From Mastigocoleus sp. MO_188.B34 (lineage in GTDB: Bacteria; Cyanobacteriota; Cyanobacteriia; Cyanobacteriales; Nostocaceae), in the NCBI RefSeq assembly GCF_030065675.1, contig NZ_JASJDK010000008.1, positions 24,402 to 88,401 on the forward strand: DNA of 64,000 nucleotides. The letters run 5' to 3'. Every line of letters begins with the position of its first letter. The first letter of the stretch is position 1. Shown here piece after piece: positions 63,625 through 64,000 of the stretch. A model generated the notes under the pieces. The model was not told the DNA's origin. It worked only from the letters and a program-made list of their open reading frames with translations, and ran no database searches. Made by a program: the position numbers and the translations under genes.

Positions 63625-64000
63625 TTTTTCAAAGATGCTCCCACCGATAATCCATATTGCTAATATTTATATTTATTTAAATGTGATAAATATAATTTTT
63701 TCATAAAAAATTATGGTATTTCTTGCTAAAGAATAGATTTGATTATTTTTATAATTTTTTATTTTTTAAATTTATATTTATTAATGAAATTAAATTATAT
63801 TCCCCACCTTAAATTTACTAATATATTGTTTACAGTAATTTATAATTTTTGCAGTATGAGACCTTTCTGTAATTGTATTTAGTTGATTTTGCTTTAGTCT
63901 ATTTTGTTTGAGTTTATCAAGTTTTAGTTTCAAAATAGCTTTACACTGTTTTGATGATATCACTGCTTTGAATCGCTGATAGCTTAATAAAAAATCTACC
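63625..64000. other. AT-rich right edge
   Basis: Very AT-rich. The only coding signal is the possible truncated frame at 63790-64000. The promoter for the kinase gene should be at 63625-63780. Confidence 0.5.
63790..64000 (-). CDS. Possible C-terminal fragment entering from the right edge
   Basis: A frame is open from the right edge to a TAA at 63790-63792, giving 69 codons without a start in the window. The product is Lys/Gln-rich and probably helical (QCKAILKLKLDKLKQNRL, then KIINYCKQYISKFKVGN). In DNA this AT-rich, such a long open frame is unlikely by chance, but no family is recognised. Confidence 0.35.
   Translation of the reverse strand, partial: VDFLLSYQRFKAVISSKQCKAILKLKLDKLKQNRLKQNQLNTITERSHTAKIINYCKQYISKFKVGNII

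Overview
This is a chromosomal segment of a phycobilisome-bearing cyanobacterium, most likely a filamentous Nostocales-type strain. The evidence is seen directly: many GCGATCGC (HIP1-type) octamers (for example near 3163, 6453 and 8236), heptameric tandem repeats of the (AATTACC)n type between genes, phycobilisome linker genes including phycoerythrin-type rod linkers, a membrane-anchored CpcL linker, and a Pix-type phototaxis operon with a bilin-type GAF receptor. Species cannot be named from the sequence.

Layout. (1) 1-9.1 kb: a truncated secreted-protein gene, then a DNA phosphorothioation (Dnd) island: dndB on the minus strand facing away from dndC-dndD-dndE and a phosphorothioation-associated methyltransferase. 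A four-helix-bundle gene sits backwards between dndD and dndE and is bordered by inverted heptamer repeats. No dndA cysteine desulfurase and no dndFGH restriction genes are in the window. The dndB/dndC control region carries a nested palindrome and a 4 x 14-bp array. (2) 9.1-25.5 kb: mostly housekeeping genes separated by repeat-rich spacers: two small membrane proteins, an acetyltransferase, a HEAT-repeat protein, secA, a diheme cytochrome c, a DUF3303 protein, a MoxR ATPase, ribF, an MBL-fold hydrolase, surE, pheS and a short recQ. (3) 26-29.7 kb: a membrane-spanning protein with an extracytoplasmic HEAT sensor and an intracellular NACHT-like NTPase, a small Cys-containing orphan and a Uma2 nuclease. 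(4) 29.7-36.4 kb: an accessory metabolic cluster (HAD phosphatase, flavin-binding oxidoreductase, two GNATs, MOSC protein) divergent from a MocR-type regulator, then an anchored alpha/beta hydrolase. (5) 36.7-46.2 kb: a phycobilisome linker island with cpeC, cpeD, cpeE, a CpcD-type cap, a CpeR-like regulator and an unusual linker with two PBS-linker domains plus a coiled coil; after an ankyrin gene come cpcL and cpcG. (6) 46.5-48.8 kb: an RluD-type pseudouridine synthase and a HEAT lipoprotein whose C-terminal cap matches that of the 26-kb HEAT-NACHT protein. (7) 50.5-59 kb: pixG-H-I-J-L phototaxis genes. (8) 59.5-64 kb: a secreted protein, gltX, tRNA-Asp(GTC), a Ser/Thr kinase and a possible truncated gene at the right edge.

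How they work together. The light-harvesting linkers and the CpeR-like regulator point to phycoerythrin-containing rods whose biliproteins are encoded elsewhere. The Pix genes would couple light perception to type IV pilus motility. The Dnd genes would place sulfur in the DNA backbone, with sulfur supplied by a desulfurase encoded elsewhere.

The most unusual items are the HEAT-TM-NACHT protein and its HEAT lipoprotein partner candidate, the two-domain coiled-coil linker, the PixJ GAF2 with a DPCC/CY variant chromophore pocket, the palindrome inserted in frame in dndD, and the putative operator in front of dndCDE.
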